A stretch of 64,000 nucleotides of DNA from Platycnemis pennipes (GCA_933228895.1 OW121846.1:47262107-47326106), one strand, 5' to 3'; positions 11,518 through 24,065 are shown, numbered from the stretch's first letter. Numbers and translations: made by a program. The notes: a model not told the origin generated them from the letters alone.

Positions 11518-11942
11518 GGGACCGTCACTAAAGATTTATCGTGGGGTAGACACATCCGGGAAATATGCGGCCGAGCGAAGAAAAAGCTAGGATTTATAAA
11601 AAGAGTACTTGGGAAATGTGATGAGAAGACAAAAGAGCGATGCTACTTTTCACTAGTTAGGCCCCACCTTGAGTATGCAGCCAGTGTATGGGATCCTAAT
11701 GAATTAGGTTTGATGAGAGAACTAGACCGTGTGCAGCGTAGAGCAGCTAGGTTCGTCAAAAGGTGTAACGACAGGTTGAATAGTGTATCAGAATTAATAC
11801 AAGAATTAGGGTGGGAATCATTATTCCTTTTTTATGCATGATATGTAGTGCATGTTTGGTGAGAAATCACCCCCTGCCACACACCCTTGTGGTGGCTTGC
11901 AGGGTATTATGTAGATGTAGATAGATGTAGTTGAATAGATGA
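11513..11942 (+). mobile_element. CR1/Jockey-like LINE 3' fragment (copy B), internally deleted
   Basis: Begins at 'actaaagatttatcgtgggg' in the RT C-terminal region and matches copy C closely until 'gggaatcattat' near 11823. It then jumps to the last part of the 3' UTR, having lost roughly 330 bp. It ends with 'ttgtggtggcttgcagggta' and a (GTAGAT)-type tail at 11917-11940. The reading frame keeps 'DLSWGRHIREICGRAKKKL'-like sequence. Confidence 0.8.
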
Positions 11943-12575
11943 TGTTCTCGAATTTTTCAAAAGAAGTCTGTAAGTCACGCCTAAATCCGTTAAAATCTGC
12001 TTTGCTAATAAGGCAAATCTTTCTTTTTAATTTAAAATTTTTCAGAATTGAGGGAAAATCTAAAGTGTAGTACCTTGTGGTCACTTATTCCATCGACAAT
12101 TTCAACTTTAATAACTTTTTCCGGGATATTTGTGGAAAGTAAATCGAGAAGGTAAATCGAACATTCTCCCCTCTATTAAGCAAGCTTACTATTTGATGCG
12201 AACAGGTTAAGAAATGACTCACTGATCTCTTTGACCCTACCCCCAGACTAATGAATACACGTTTTCCAATCTATCGATGATATATTGAAATGTCCACCTA
12301 CAATAATCAGTCTTTCGTTGCTATGGGAATTAATGGACCTGGAGACTAGCTCTCCACGGCGACGGAATGCAACACTGTCGAGACGGAAAAACCGTGAAAA
12401 CCTTACTGAATCGCGACTTGGGTATTCTTCCGAGAATGTGACGTAATTCCGAGATTCGACCACGGAATTTCCTTGAAAAATCCTTAGCGAATAAGGCCGC
12501 TGATCTGTTTCTCGAGTTGTAATACTGAGTGTACATCGGAATGGGGTGGTACATAGTAGGCACAAACATATCTCA
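11943..12575 (-). mobile_element. CR1/Jockey-like LINE endonuclease-domain fragment, inverted
   Basis: Read on the minus strand this carries part of an APE-type endonuclease. A GDFN-like box reads GGHFN followed by SSIDW at about 12298-12270. A LDLLSTNIPEKV-like segment follows, then the SDH motif at 12085-12077 in the context VDGISDHKV. Frameshifts and stops separate the blocks. It sits between copies B and C, which run on the opposite strand. It is best explained as the 5' part of copy C, flipped during insertion (twin priming), though an independent insertion is not excluded. APE endonucleases nick the target DNA in target-primed reverse transcription. Confidence 0.65.
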
Positions 12576-13457
12576 TTTACAAGTTTACTGCGACAAATGT
12601 CAGTTAACACTTAACCTTAAAAAGTGTGTAACTATTAATTTCGGAGGAGGAATAATTCGATAGAGCGATCCTATAAAATTAGTAACTCGAAGATCGAAAA
12701 CGTTGAAACCGTAAGATATTTAGGTGTAACAATCACTAAAGATTTATCGTGGGGAAGACACATAAGGGAAATATGCGGCCGAGCGAAGAGAAAGCTAGGA
12801 TTTATAAAAAGAGTACTTGGGAAATGTGATGAGAAAACAAAAGAGCGATGCTACTTTTCACTAGTTAGGCCCCACTTTTGAGTATGCAGCCAGTGTATGG
12901 GATCCTAATGAATTAGGTTTGATGAGAGAACTAGACAGTGTGCAGCGTAGAGCAGCTAGGTTCGTTAAAAGATGTTACGATAGGTTGAGTAGCGTTTCAG
13001 AATTAATTCAAGAATTATGGTGGGAATCATTATCGGAGCGTAGGTTAAAGTACAGATTAAATCTATTGGAGAAATTTCAATCGGATAGCTTTACTGAAGA
13101 TGTTAGGCACATATTAAAAACACCAGCGTATTATGCTAGATTCGACCAGATAAATAAGATTAGAGAGATAGATTGTCGTACCGATAGATTCAAAATGGCA
13201 TTTATCCCCCGTACTATAAGAGAACAAAATAGGCAGCATAGGAAAGGGATAGGTAGGTGAAATATTTTAGAGTAGCCTATAGTGCATGATGTATATATTA
13301 ACCCCTTAAACACTATATATATACTAACAATCTAGTTGCATGAGACAATATAGTTGCTAGTTTGCATGTTAGTAGTGCATGCTTGGTGATCTTCACCCCC
13401 TTCCACACACCCTCGCGGTGGCTTGCAGGGTATCGCGTAGATGTAGATGTAGATGAG
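12576..13457 (+). mobile_element. CR1/Jockey-like LINE, RT C-terminal part and 3' UTR (copy C)
   Basis: The best copy of this LINE here. It begins with YCDKCQLTLNLKKC-like sequence and continues through ETVRYLGVTITKDLSW and LGFIKRVLGKCDEKTKE. One extra T near 12880 shifts the frame relative to copy B. Then comes an open segment 12919-13260 with VQRRAARFVKR and a conserved C-terminal extension ending near 'RQHRKGIGR'. The 3' UTR ends in 'ctcgcggtggcttgcagggt' and GTAGATGTAGATGTAGATG. The fragment lacks the central catalytic RT motifs. Confidence 0.85.
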
Positions 13458-13605
13458 GGAAAAGTGAATGTGAAGGATGACAAAGGAAGACTTCGGGTGA
13501 GAAATATGGAGCAAGTTGTTAAGAATGTGAAAGGGAATAATTACGTGAATACGAAGCATTTGGCCGAGAGGAGAATCGAGTGTTGTTTAATGGTTGACTG
13601 ATGAT
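13455..13605 (+). mobile_element. RTE-like LINE C-terminal fragment (right half of a split copy)
   Basis: The frame reads EGKVNVKDDKGRLRVRN...QVVKNVKGNNYVN...LAERRIE, closely matching the copy near 16.5-16.65 kb. It continues the fragment that stops at 11517. Both sides carry 'gaggga' at the junction, which looks like a 6-bp target duplication of the CR1-like insertion. Confidence 0.75.
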
Positions 13606-13611
13606 GAAGAT

Positions 13612-13795
13612 GTCAGGGGGATTATGGTTAACGTCATATCTGACAGAAGGAGTATTGAACTCGAAATGATCTACACACAGCACCAACGTGGGTACCAGTA
13701 TGTATATATGCCTGCCTCAGCCGGGAATCGAACCCGGATCCTCGGGGTGGAGATCATGTGTTCCAGCCACCCCACCGACCCGATACCCCCGCTGC
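13612..13795 (-). repeat. tRNA-derived SINE (main family), head half
   Basis: Reverse copy keeping the tRNA-like head ('gggaatcgaacccggatcct' near 13722-13741) and the first half of the body. The 3' part is missing. Confidence 0.7.
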
Positions 13796-14287
13796 CCAGA
13801 TAGGGTGGCGATGAGCTAATTTCCCTTCCTATCATCCCGCTCTGAGCTCCTCAGAGCCGTTGGCTCACAATCTCCTCATGATGATCAATCCTTCCGGAAG
13901 ATTCCAATATGAACAGACATAAATTCTACCATGGGAAAATGGAAATGGTGTCTCGAATATGTCCAATTTTAGGCGATAGTTTTTCAAATGGTTTAGTTTA
14001 GGCAGGAAATCATTATTTGGTAATTGATGGAAGCATAAAATAAATATACTGCAAAAATCTAAGTTGAAAAGTGCCCCAAATATGCTAAAAACTTTCGTGA
14101 ACCCCATCGTACTATGGCATGTTAGAAAATAGAGATAAGATTAGAGAGGAAGAGAGTAGGAGAAGGAGCCTTGAGATGTCATTCTTCAGTAACAGAAGTA
14201 AAGTAACAGAAAATAACAGATTAAAAGTAATTTACCAGGGGCTGATTAGAATAGGAGTTAGAGCCTAGAAACCCTTTCTCAGGTAAA

Positions 14288-14605
14288 AATGATAATGACT
14301 GGGATAGGGTTGGGTATTGGCTTCCCATATCGAGGGCTCAGGTTCGAGCCCCGGCAATGACAGAGAATTCTGAGCTACACCAGTCCCTACTTGAGTTTTG
14401 CGTAATGAGGTCTTCAAGTTCAATACTCCGTCCGTCAGATGGGACGTTGAGCAGTGTAACCCTTGGCGTCTATATGTTAGAGCAGACTGATTCTGACGCC
14501 GGGTTTCTCCCCACCCTTCCTCCAACTCCCCATATCCATACCTCTTCCCATACACCTACGTATCCTTAAAGACTCACATCACCTAAGCCGTAAATCACCT
14601 CGCCC
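14288..14605 (+). repeat. tRNA-derived SINE (main family)
   Basis: Nearly complete forward copy. B-box variant 'aggttcgagcccc' lies near 14340-14352, 'atactccgtccgtcagatgg' near 14420-14439 and 'gacgccgggtttctcccc' near 14495-14512. A decayed 'gccgtaaatcacctcgcc' closes the 3' end. Confidence 0.75.
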
Positions 14606-15639
14606 TATACCAGCAAAAATATGAATGAAGATTACGTGAGAAATTATATTAGAAAGCGCACGGACGACGAAAACTGAATGAATACTTGAGAGACTCTGCG
14701 TGATTAATTCACTACTCTCTCTATTAGATCCTGGAATACTATGACTTTAACCGGGGCATTGGGGATAGAAACGAAGACGAGGTTCATGCCAGTAATTTTG
14801 AGAAAAATAAGGAATTCATAATAAATAACGACGCAGTTTGATCTCCTACCATAGGGGAACAATCGTTGGGAGGATGTAATTTGGATATACCAAAGAATAT
14901 GGAGTTACGCCTCTGACAAGCTAACCTTTTTCAGGAAAAACAATATCTCATATGATTACGTTTATTATTATTAACTTACGCTTATTACGATTATAAGTAC
15001 GAATATTATCTCAATGCACACCTTTTGACGACATAAGACAATGCAGATACGAGTCCCAGGATTCTCAATTGATCCCAAATCTCCCGATGGCTAACTATAG
15101 AGCATGCTGAGTAACAGTACTGCGCCACGGGTAAATTCCTCGAAGCATGCAATAATTGAAGTAACGACGGCTTTTTAATATGTTTTCAAAAGGGCAGCGT
15201 GCACATCGGCAGCTAATTCTACGAAGCCAAAAATTCCTGACTACCTTTCCTCTTTCCTTCAGCTCCACGCCAATTAGCAAATTATAAAACCTTTAGAGGC
15301 ATGAATTTGCAAAATTTGTCGCGATTTCGCTCGCTTGGAGTCACAGTTTGTTGGCAACGCCACTGTTCACCACAAGTTTTCACCAGCCGTCAAACAATTA
15401 AATGAACCCAACGTCCCAAGAGGAACAAGAAAAAGACGAGCCTTCAAGTCGACCTCACATCAATGGAATCCGGGAGCCGAGTTCATCAATGCCCACACGG
15501 TACATTTCCATCTCTTCAGTTACATGCAAGTCACCGTTATAGCGTGAATATGGGCGCTCGACTCCAGGTATGCAACACTACCGCGCGTTAACAACTATAA
15601 CTAAAAGTTTACTGCTGATTCAATACTGAATTGAGTAAA
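14606..15639. other. Intergenic, nothing recognised
   Basis: AT-rich sequence without an identifiable gene or repeat. Confidence 0.45.
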
Positions 15640-16690
15640 ATTCGTTTGAAGATGTGGATTGGAACTTTATTCTGAGGATTTTGAAAGAAATTGAAATATC
15701 ATACAAAGACCGAAGAGATATCCACAGCTCTAATAAAAACGAGGTGAATGTGATAAAATCAGGGCCACACAATAAGTGGAGTAGCAAGCAAAAAGAAAGG
15801 GATGAAACAAGGCTGAGCACTGTCTCCCGTATTACTCAATGTCTACCTCAAGAAATCCATCCAAGAATAGTTTTCCGGAGTAAATATCCATGGGGAGACA
15901 ATCAGCATGCTACGATTCACCGATGACATAGCAGTTATGGCAGAAACGGAATGAGATTTAAAGAAGACACTAGGAAATTTGGAATGGATATTGGCCAGAA
16001 ATCACCTGAGTATCAATAAAAAGAAGACCAAGGTATTGTATGCAGTACGAAAAAAGAGTCCAGGACAAATATTAAACTAGGAAAACAAAAGTCGAGGAGA
16101 TGGATGTTACCTGGGATGTCGAATATCCAGCGAAGGACTAAGTAAAAGATAAATTGCCTGTAAAATTGCCCAGGCGAAAATGGCATTTTACCAAAAGAAG
16201 ATTCTGCATACAGCTCCAAATACAAGCGTGGAAGTAGGAAACATTTCATTAGAACATACATCTGGAGCATTCTACTATATGGCTGCGAAGCATGGACAAT
16301 AACAGCAGCAGAGAAGTCCAGGCTGGAAGCATTGGAAATGTGGTGCTATAGAAAAATGATGAAGATAAAATGGATCGACCAAATGACAAACGAAGAAGTC
16401 TTAAGAAAAGTGGGAGAAAAGAGAAGTCTACTGAAAGCTCTAAAAAAAGCGGGACACCTTACTGGCCATATCTCAAGAAAAGATGGCCTGATGAAGACAG
16501 TCGTAGAGGGAAAAGTGAGTGAGAGGGATAGAAAAGGCAGGCCTCGTATGAGATATATGGATCAAGTTGTAAGGGATGTAAAAGAGAATAATTACATCAA
16601 TATGAAAATGTTGGCCGATAGGAGAATCGAGTGGAGGGCTGCGTCAAGCCAATCTTATGATTGTTAACCGAAGATGATTGTGATGAAAAA
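15640..16690 (+). mobile_element. RTE-like LINE: RT palm to C-terminus, pseudogenised
   Basis: Successive frames carry the order expected of this LINE type. EDVDWNFILRILKEI...YKDRRDI is at 15640-15720. A KKGMKQG*ALSPVLLNVYL block, the counterpart of RGVRQGCPLSP, follows near 15795-15850. The catalytic box reads FTDD at 15916-15927. A SINKKKTKVLY segment follows near 16013. An uninterrupted C-terminal stretch at 16332-16667 begins MEMWCYRKMMKIKWIDQ. Similar proteins are often labelled endonuclease-reverse transcriptase or craniofacial-development-protein-2-like in arthropods. Stops and frameshifts make it inactive, and no N-terminal endonuclease is present here. The superfamily assignment (RTE) is tentative. 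Confidence 0.8.
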
Positions 16691-19600
16691 TATTGAATTG
16701 TTGACGAAATAACACATCTTCACGAGGATTTTAAGTCTATAGTCATGAAATACAGGAACTTTTATAGTATTTTACAAATATCTGTGATTTGATGGTACAC
16801 AATTGCAAAAGTAAAAAGCACGCTAATTTAATGGACATAAAAATACCATGAGAAAATAAATATGAGCCCAAAAAATATAAGCCTCCACGGTAACTTTTAT
16901 TAAGCAATTTGTCGTCCGTTGCTATTTGCAGAAAAATGGCATTCCATGCCTCTCCGTCTATTTATCATTATGCCTCTATGTTTTAAACTGCCAGAGAGCG
17001 ATGGCGTCAATTGTGTATGTGAGGTAATCCATAAGATGAATACGTCTTTAATATATGCAAATGTTTAGCCTTTACCTGAACTTATTTTCTACAAAAATAC
17101 AAAAGATCTCCGATACATTTGAACAGGTAGACTACAACACCTTTCTTGGCACTTTCTCAAAAGCCTTGCTTATATTCGGTGCTCATTATCCAACCACTGC
17201 GGGGAGACCATCGCATGAAGAGAGTAAATCATTCAAAAATCATATTACATCAAAATATTCTCGAAGCTTAGCTTCTATGAGTTTCCGGAAACATTAGTGT
17301 GATTTGTCTCAACGTGTTGCCTAACAATTTTATATTGAAACAAAATAATGTGTCTTCTATGCATAATATCGTCCTACATTCCAAGATATTTTATTGTAAA
17401 TTTAAATTCATGGCGTATTTCATGAATTTTGAAGCCGTCAAGCGTATTCGCGGCGTATTTTTCACAATTATATAAAAATAATGAGACCTTTCATAACATA
17501 CAGGGCACCTGACATACAACACCGTGATTATGGTTATTATGAATCTGAATTTTCACAGGTCAAATTCTGATCCATAATAAATAAAAATAAATTTTAAAAA
17601 ATAAATAAAATTCCTGTGACCTATGGCCTTTGTCGGAAAATTACACTAAAATATACGTATTTTCGTGGAGAAGAAAGGGATGCATGAAAAAAAGCGATTC
17701 TCAACACAAGAAGCAAACGAATGATTTGTGATATCTCTGGAATGCACATTTTTCTTCCAATAATTTATTTAGTATAGGATCCTGTAAATTCGTCAATTTA
17801 TGAATAAAACCTTCAATCGTTGTAGATAGAATACAGGCGCAATCGGCTAATATTAATGGCTATATGAAATTCTTAAAAATATGTTAGACAACTCATTTCC
17901 TCTTTCACTTCGCGCAGGTTGTGGAATCTTATTACTGATAGCAGTAATTTGTCAACGGAAGACATTATGTGGTGTACTTTTTAATTTGATTCAATCTCAT
18001 AACCGTGATTACCCCAAAAGAATAAAGTTCATGTTTGTGGCACATAGTATATTAACAAATTGAATTGATATCTAAAGCACTAACTGCTACATGTAGGAGC
18101 AAATAAAAACGTGCAAGTGCTGAAAGTGCGCGAAAAAGATATTTCTAATATAATAAAGTAGCTACTTTCCAATTCGTACCACACGGTTAGAAGCTAAAAA
18201 AAACAGAGATTACAATTACCTAAATTTTCTGCCTTGCTCTTCCGATTCCAAAGCACTTGTTACTCATTTAATGAACTGAACCAACATTTCAAAGTTGTGA
18301 AAGACATATGCGAGCCTTAAGAAACGTTTTGAAATTGATTCCATAGAATCTTATCGAGAAAGGATAATTGCAGCGTATGCAACACTGTTGGCCCCAGATT
18401 AGGCTGTCACAAATTCCAAAAACTTTCATCTCAGGAATGATTAGCGGCCAAACTGTTTAATAGTAATAGCAAAAAAAATTACAATTTTAAACGAATGATG
18501 ATCTTCTTAGCCGTCAAGCTACGCCCAGTGGTCCATTCATTTGTGAAGTTTTGCCCTCTCTATATTCCTTGGTGCATGCATTATTTAGAGGTACATGCAG
18601 TAGCAAGAAAATAATTAACATTGGTGTGAAATCAGGGAGTCACGGAATTCCAGCGCCTTCAAGAAAACAGTAAATGTAACACGTAGCTACTCCTAATAGC
18701 AGAATTACACCAAAGGACTGAATAAGCTTCGATGAGTGGAACTGATAATCAAATGAGTTCATTAGGAATATTAGGTTGTCCATGAACTGAATGATTGCTA
18801 AAACAAACTAAAGAAAAAGTAATATGCTACCCCAGTTTCTTGATTCGTTGGCTATATTGTGTAGAAACCAAAACAGCTGTTCCCAACCAATGCTGTCCGT
18901 TCATGAAGGACCAAGGCTGAATTTGTTTCCAAGAAACCATGATCTGCAAGGTTACATTCCAATGTCCATCAGCGCGCGTGATAAGCAACACATCTGAATT
19001 CATGTTCAGGAGGCCGTAAAAATGGCTATTAAAAGCGTCAAAATTGCCAATATAAAAAATAAACTTGTCCCGAAATTTCCGCCAGAACTTTCCCCAAGGC
19101 GATGTCAAGCGTTTTAAATGTTCGGCTGATTTTTTGCATCCACGCAATGAAACTTCTCATTTTAATTAGAATTGACAATACAACGAAGTTATCGAGGGAA
19201 AATCTATTTTTTTTCCGGAGAAAGCCGAGGTGGATTAAACTGGTATACTAAGTTCTTCCAACCAGGAATTATGATGAATGTATCGAAACACTTAATGCTC
19301 CAATTTTTTGCCTGAATTTATTACGGCGTGTTCACTCATTTTTCACTTAACTGAGTCCATATTTTTCGGGCATGATGAACGAATATGAGATATTTCAGTA
19401 AAGGCATATAAAATATGCAATCCTCTTGGAGAAAGATTTATCTCATGGTTAAGTGGATCTAAAAGCCTTCTACGGAGAAAGCATACACCCCTTAAAAATA
19501 GTTCTGACTGTATACGCAACCCATGCGTTTTACATATTGTACGAAGTATGATAGCAAATATTTTAGGCATCCCTTTCCATGTTTGTCACCTAACTGGAAA

Positions 19601-19795
19601 TCTTTCCATAAAAAGTTTGTCAAATTTGTCAGGCTACGTTTTATTTTAAGGTAGGATGTTCAGTTGAATGCAAATTTACCGTGTTCCAAAGGAAGATCAA
19701 TAGTAAAAGTGTATCCGAGAGAGTGTTCGCGAACATATGATTGTTAACTAGTCGATGATGCCTATAATCCTGTGTATAGTCAGTCCTACAACAAT
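16691..19795. other. Intergenic, nothing recognised
   Basis: About 3 kb of AT-rich DNA. An A/T-only-looking patch lies at 17570-17625. The minus-strand frame at 18827-19147 has ordinary-looking composition but no family I recognise, so it is not called a gene. Confidence 0.45.
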
Positions 19796-19984
19796 CACCG
19801 AGTAGTTACTTGCAGGGTACAATATGAAAATAGAAAACTTACAAAATTAAACCTAGGTAAACAATAATTCTGTCCTAAACTTCGCCAAAAACCTCCCCAG
19901 TCATGCAGCCCACGCACGAGTCAAATAGCGCAGTTTGACAATGGACAAGCGCATGAGAGGCAAAGCAAGTTTGGTTGCAGATTT

Positions 19985-20038
19985 ACCACCTGCCACACAC
20001 CTTTACGGTGGTTAGCATGCAGATGTGGATATAGATGA
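19985..20038 (+). mobile_element. CR1/Jockey-like LINE tail fragment
   Basis: 'tgccacacacctttacggtg' followed by GCAGATGTGGATATAGATG matches the 3' end and tail of the CR1-like LINE. Nothing upstream can be aligned with confidence. Confidence 0.55.
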
Positions 20039-20039
20039 A

Positions 20040-20480
20040 TGGACTAGCCAATCTAACATCCCCGCTCATCACCAACCAACTGGGAGGGTTTCCGTATCCG
20101 CTAGCCGTCCGGAGGTCGATTACGATGCAGAAAAAATTCATACGGGAACTTCCGTCTCCCGCGTGGGGTTTTCAACGAAGGTGAGGAGAGATTTTTTGCG
20201 TGTCTACTCAGATGCCGTGACCGGAACTCGTATAGGCACCTCCGCATTCGCCGCCCTTCTTCAGAAGGGGCGAGGGTCGGGTGGGGTGGGGAAAGAGATC
20301 CGGGTTCAGGGTACGAGGATCTCTTAATTCGCCGCGAACTTCCCTTCTCTCGGGCGGTCAGCGCAAAACTCCACCTACTCCGAAGGTCCGAGCCGGCAAT
20401 TTGCAGGGAAGCTTCTTTTCGACCCTCAAGCAAGACAACCAAATGGTTGTGTGCCCGAGAATTAACTCTCTAGCGCCCTT
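20040..20480. promoter_or_regulatory. GC-rich, CpG-containing region
   Basis: A GC-rich block with CpGs and open frames on both strands (20025-20327 plus, 20101-20442 minus), neither resembling a known protein. A donor-like CGAAG|GTGAGG occurs near 20180. It may be regulatory or part of an unrecognised 5' exon. Confidence 0.35.
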
Positions 20481-21483
20481 CCTACGATGCAAAGGGAATG
20501 GAAAAGATGAGGGGGTTGGGGAAACAGGATTCATTTGCGCATAATTAATGGGTTTTTGCGCGTCCTTGAAATTCGTCCGTCCCGCCTTCTATTAAGATAT
20601 CAACACAGTGGGAGGAGAAAGAGGGCAATTAAGTGTGCACGCTTTGGAAAGTGAGGACGATGGATAATTGATTGTAATGGTGAAACGGGGAAGATCTCTG
20701 CAGTATTTTTTGAACGGTTACGTGCAAGCGTATTTTTTCTCGTTAAAATAAAATACCGGGAGCTGAGCGTATTCCCCTTTTTGCCTCAGAAAGCTTGATA
20801 GAAGCGATTTTTATAGCGAGATAAGAAGAGTGGAATTCCAATTAAAAACTATTTCTGTACAATGTAACCCATAACCGTAAAATTGAATACAATAAGAAAA
20901 TAACTAGGGTTCACGACCAGGAAATACTCTAATTAATATACTTTTACGGAGAAGCATTGAAGGAACGTGTAGAGAAATACGCAATTTAATTTCACTCGCC
21001 GGTTCTCATTGAAAATAACACGCGGTCTAAGTTACATTACCGCACTGTGTGTACTTGTTTGCCATCGAATATGAATTAGTTATTGACACGTTGAGGGAGA
21101 CCGAGAATATGTTTCGGAGTAGTTACCAGCAACAAAAAATGTAAATTTTAGGATTTGGAGGGGAGGGGTGCTTTCCGGAGCCCTCCTGGGACTTATAACT
21201 CTTTAGATCCATCATATGAACCCACATTTAACCTGCTCGCCACTTGCAGACAGGGGATAAGAGCACCCTGTTACAGGTACGGAAGAGGGATACCCATCCG
21301 GGCCCAACGTGGCTTTTGGTGATCTGACGAACCGGAGTTTCAAGTTAGCTAGGAACTTGCCATAGTTACCAACAGTACTTTAAAAATATCCACAACACTG
21401 TCACAAAACACATTGAAATCAATTAACTACCCAGAGCAACTGGGTCATTGTAAGGCGGGTCCTTCAGTAATGGAGTTAGTTAG
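20481..21483. other. Intergenic, nothing recognised
   Basis: No gene or repeat identified before the SINE at 21.5 kb. Confidence 0.45.
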
Positions 21484-21800
21484 CTATTCAGGGGAGGCGA
21501 CCGACAGCTAAAGTCGTTTGCGCCTTTTAGGATGATTGGGAAATTGGGTAATGGTAGGAGTTTTCAGGGAATGGAGGAAGGGTGGAGAGATACCCAGCGT
21601 CGGCATTAGCCTACTCTTAACGACATGGGCGCCAAGGTGACCACGGCTTAACGTCCCATCCGACGGACGGAGTACTGAACCTGAAATGTCCTCCACCAGG
21701 TACTCAAGTGGGGACCGATTTTCCACTGAAAAATCCGCCACTGCCGGGAATCGAACCCGGGCCCTCCTGATGGGAGGCCAGTACTCCAGCCCACAAACCT
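21484..21800 (-). repeat. tRNA-derived SINE (main family), well preserved
   Basis: One of the cleanest copies. It starts with 'gggaggcgaccgacagctaa' and contains 'cccatccgacggacggagta' near 21656-21675. The reverse B box GGAATCGAACC at 21747-21757 is followed by 'cgggccctcctgatgggagg'. In the forward sense the element is a tRNA-like head with Pol III boxes, a unique body of about 250 bp and a short 3' end. Such SINEs are copied by a partner LINE's machinery. Confidence 0.9.
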
Positions 21801-22840
21801 TCCTGTTCCCCTTCAGTAATGGAGTATTCCAATTCCAGTCAATAATAAATTCGCTAAGGGCATGATTTCTTGAAAAATAGATCCTGATTTCTATCAGCGC
21901 AGGAACCTGTAGGCATTCTTTTATACTGCTGGCCTACTTTGCTCGCAATAACATGATTCCTCTTCAGTTACTTGAATGTGCCATCCTTTCCTTTTCAAAT
22001 TTCCCTTACTCTCCCAGCGGATCTCCACGATGATCGGCCAGTTAAGAAAGTGACAAAGCTGTGTTTCTAAAATGTCATATATCCGACGTTTAGCTCGAAT
22101 ATCACCTCAGACCTTTCTATAATCTGCATTTTAGATCGACTCATCCCAATTTCAACCAACGGTCTACCTTTTCAAGTCAATTCTACCCATAGTTCTCGGA
22201 AGTAGTCAATTCGTCATTAGCAGAGTTAAATATAAACATGGAGGTTTTCGGGGTTGCAAGAAGAGATCCGACATTTGACGCTCTAATATCAGTAGAATGT
22301 GCATTTTCCCGGAGATATATCATGATGAACTGGAATACTTTGCTTTTTCGTGCAGAATAATTATTAAATTACGACCTACGTTTAGACGATGCATGACTTG
22401 TATCGCCCAAAATTATGTCGTAACTTCAAAAAAATTGAGTGTGGAAAAAATAAAGTATTCCTTTTCATTGCGAAGATCCGTTTCCGCAAAATTACACCTG
22501 AAGCCACCAACCCAGATTCTTAAATCAAATGATCATCTGATCGACCTCAATTCATTCTTGCTAATCTCGTGGGAAAAACTGATGTCCGGAGATTAGTGAC
22601 CATGAATTCAGGATTCGTGAGATAGATTTTCACTTTTTTCAGGGTAAAAATATAAATAATCAGGGTTCACACAAAGGTATAATCATAATTTTCGATATTT
22701 CCACTCTGCTATTCAAACAGCCACACTATGGCTGCGAATAGCAGTGATCGTACGCCTATGTTCACGTACTCACCAGTCTGAAGATGAATAACTAATGCTC
22801 AGTTGTATATCGGTAGAATTGAGAGATATCTTTGTAAATA
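21801..22840. other. Intergenic, nothing recognised
   Basis: No coding or repeat signal identified. Confidence 0.45.
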
Positions 22841-22960
22841 AAACTTTAGATTCTTTGTAGTTTTCCACAATTTTTTATTAAACCTCTGCGGTTTCAACGT
22901 CTCAGCGTCATTTTCAAGAGCAAATAAAAAGTGTGGAAAACTACAAAGTATCTAAAGTTT
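22841..22960 (-). repeat. Short inverted-repeat locus with hammerhead-like module
   Basis: The 29-bp arms (22841-22869 and 22932-22960) pair with one mismatch around a 62-nt centre. On the minus strand the centre holds a CTTGAAAATG box, a short GACG/CGTT stem and GAAACCGC, then TTTAATAAA and TGTGGAA. The first box departs from CTGANGA, so a working ribozyme is unlikely. Confidence 0.55.
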
Positions 22961-23985
22961 CATTACAATGAAAGTGTTCCACAAAGTGAGCTCGTCGACG
23001 ATGGATTTCATGGAGAGATATCTCATAATATTTTTGAACAGAAGCAATGATAATCGAATCGGATGACTGAAGACGCGATGGTGTCGTGAAGACAGTAGCC
23101 GAGAGAAATGTGAATAAGAAAATGGAAGGTTACGAACGAAACAAATGGAGTGCATGATAAATGATGCAGAAGAGACTGAATGAATGCATGAAGAGGGGAC
23201 CACCGGTAAGAACCGATAGGAGAAATGCAGGAAACCGATCTGAAGACGGGTGATCAGCAATATGGACGACAAGAGGGCTTGCTCCTTTTCCGTGATAGGT
23301 AATTGGAAAGCTCTATCACGTACAAACTGCTGACCCTATTCCATAAGATTCCTATGCATGTCCCTGTGGCATGAACCACACTGTATGTGCGTGTTGGAAT
23401 AGTCCGGCATGTTTCACAGCACCCCCGTCACTCCTGCTGCTTGGTTTTCAGCTAAAATTCCTTCACCACCTTGACGCTTGAAATCACCGAGGCGAAGAAA
23501 CTTAACTTATTAAAATAGAATCTGGAATCATAAAATTTTATGAAATGATTAAGAGCCCGATGTTACGGCTTGCGCGCTTCCTCAAGCTGCGGCTACTGTT
23601 TACTGACCATTTACTTTGCTTTTAGTAAGAAGCTATAACAAGCACAAAAAAGATTACTGAAATGCCCACCAAAACATCTTGATACCGTCTATAACATTGA
23701 TTTCTCAACATTTGACCAACTAAATGCCACTTGCGAGGGTTTATCAGTCAGTGCAATAATTGTGACGGATGAGGAAAAAAATGGAATTTCAGACGAGCGG
23801 AGAAAGGTAATCTTCTCCCACGATAGTGTTTATCCGGATTGTTTCAACTTTTCATTTTCCAGCTGTAGCATCCAACCATATACAGTCTTCCAAATACTAA
23901 ATTACAGCAGAGTAGAGTGATTTACATAGACCTGGCCACTGTACCCTTGGCAAGGTCACCTGCTTATGAGCATAGACATTGAGAA
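22961..23985. other. Intergenic, weak LINE-like trace only
   Basis: Around 23060-23260 the plus strand shows a faint RRDGVVKTVAERNVNKK-like frame that might be a very old LINE C-terminus. It is too decayed to call. Nothing else was recognised. Confidence 0.35.
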
Positions 23986-23989
23986 TTCC

Positions 23990-24058
23990 TAAGAGGAAGA
24001 ACCATATGCCCACATCACGACTCGAACCTGGTCCCTGTCGCGCTGAGTACTTTGCCCA
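23990..24058 (-). repeat. tRNA-like sequence (other SINE family)
   Basis: The minus strand has a B box 'ggttcgagtcg' with an A-box-like segment about 40 nt upstream ('taagtgggcaaagtactcag'). The flanks differ from the main SINE family. Confidence 0.4.
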
Positions 24059-24065
24059 CTTAAGC

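Noticed and set aside
12248..12610. Minus-strand frame as a host gene
   Set aside because: It carries APE-endonuclease motifs of the LINE whose 3' part lies next to it.
18827..19147. 106-residue minus-strand frame
   Set aside because: No recognisable family, no splice or promoter context, and of a length expected by chance in this much DNA.
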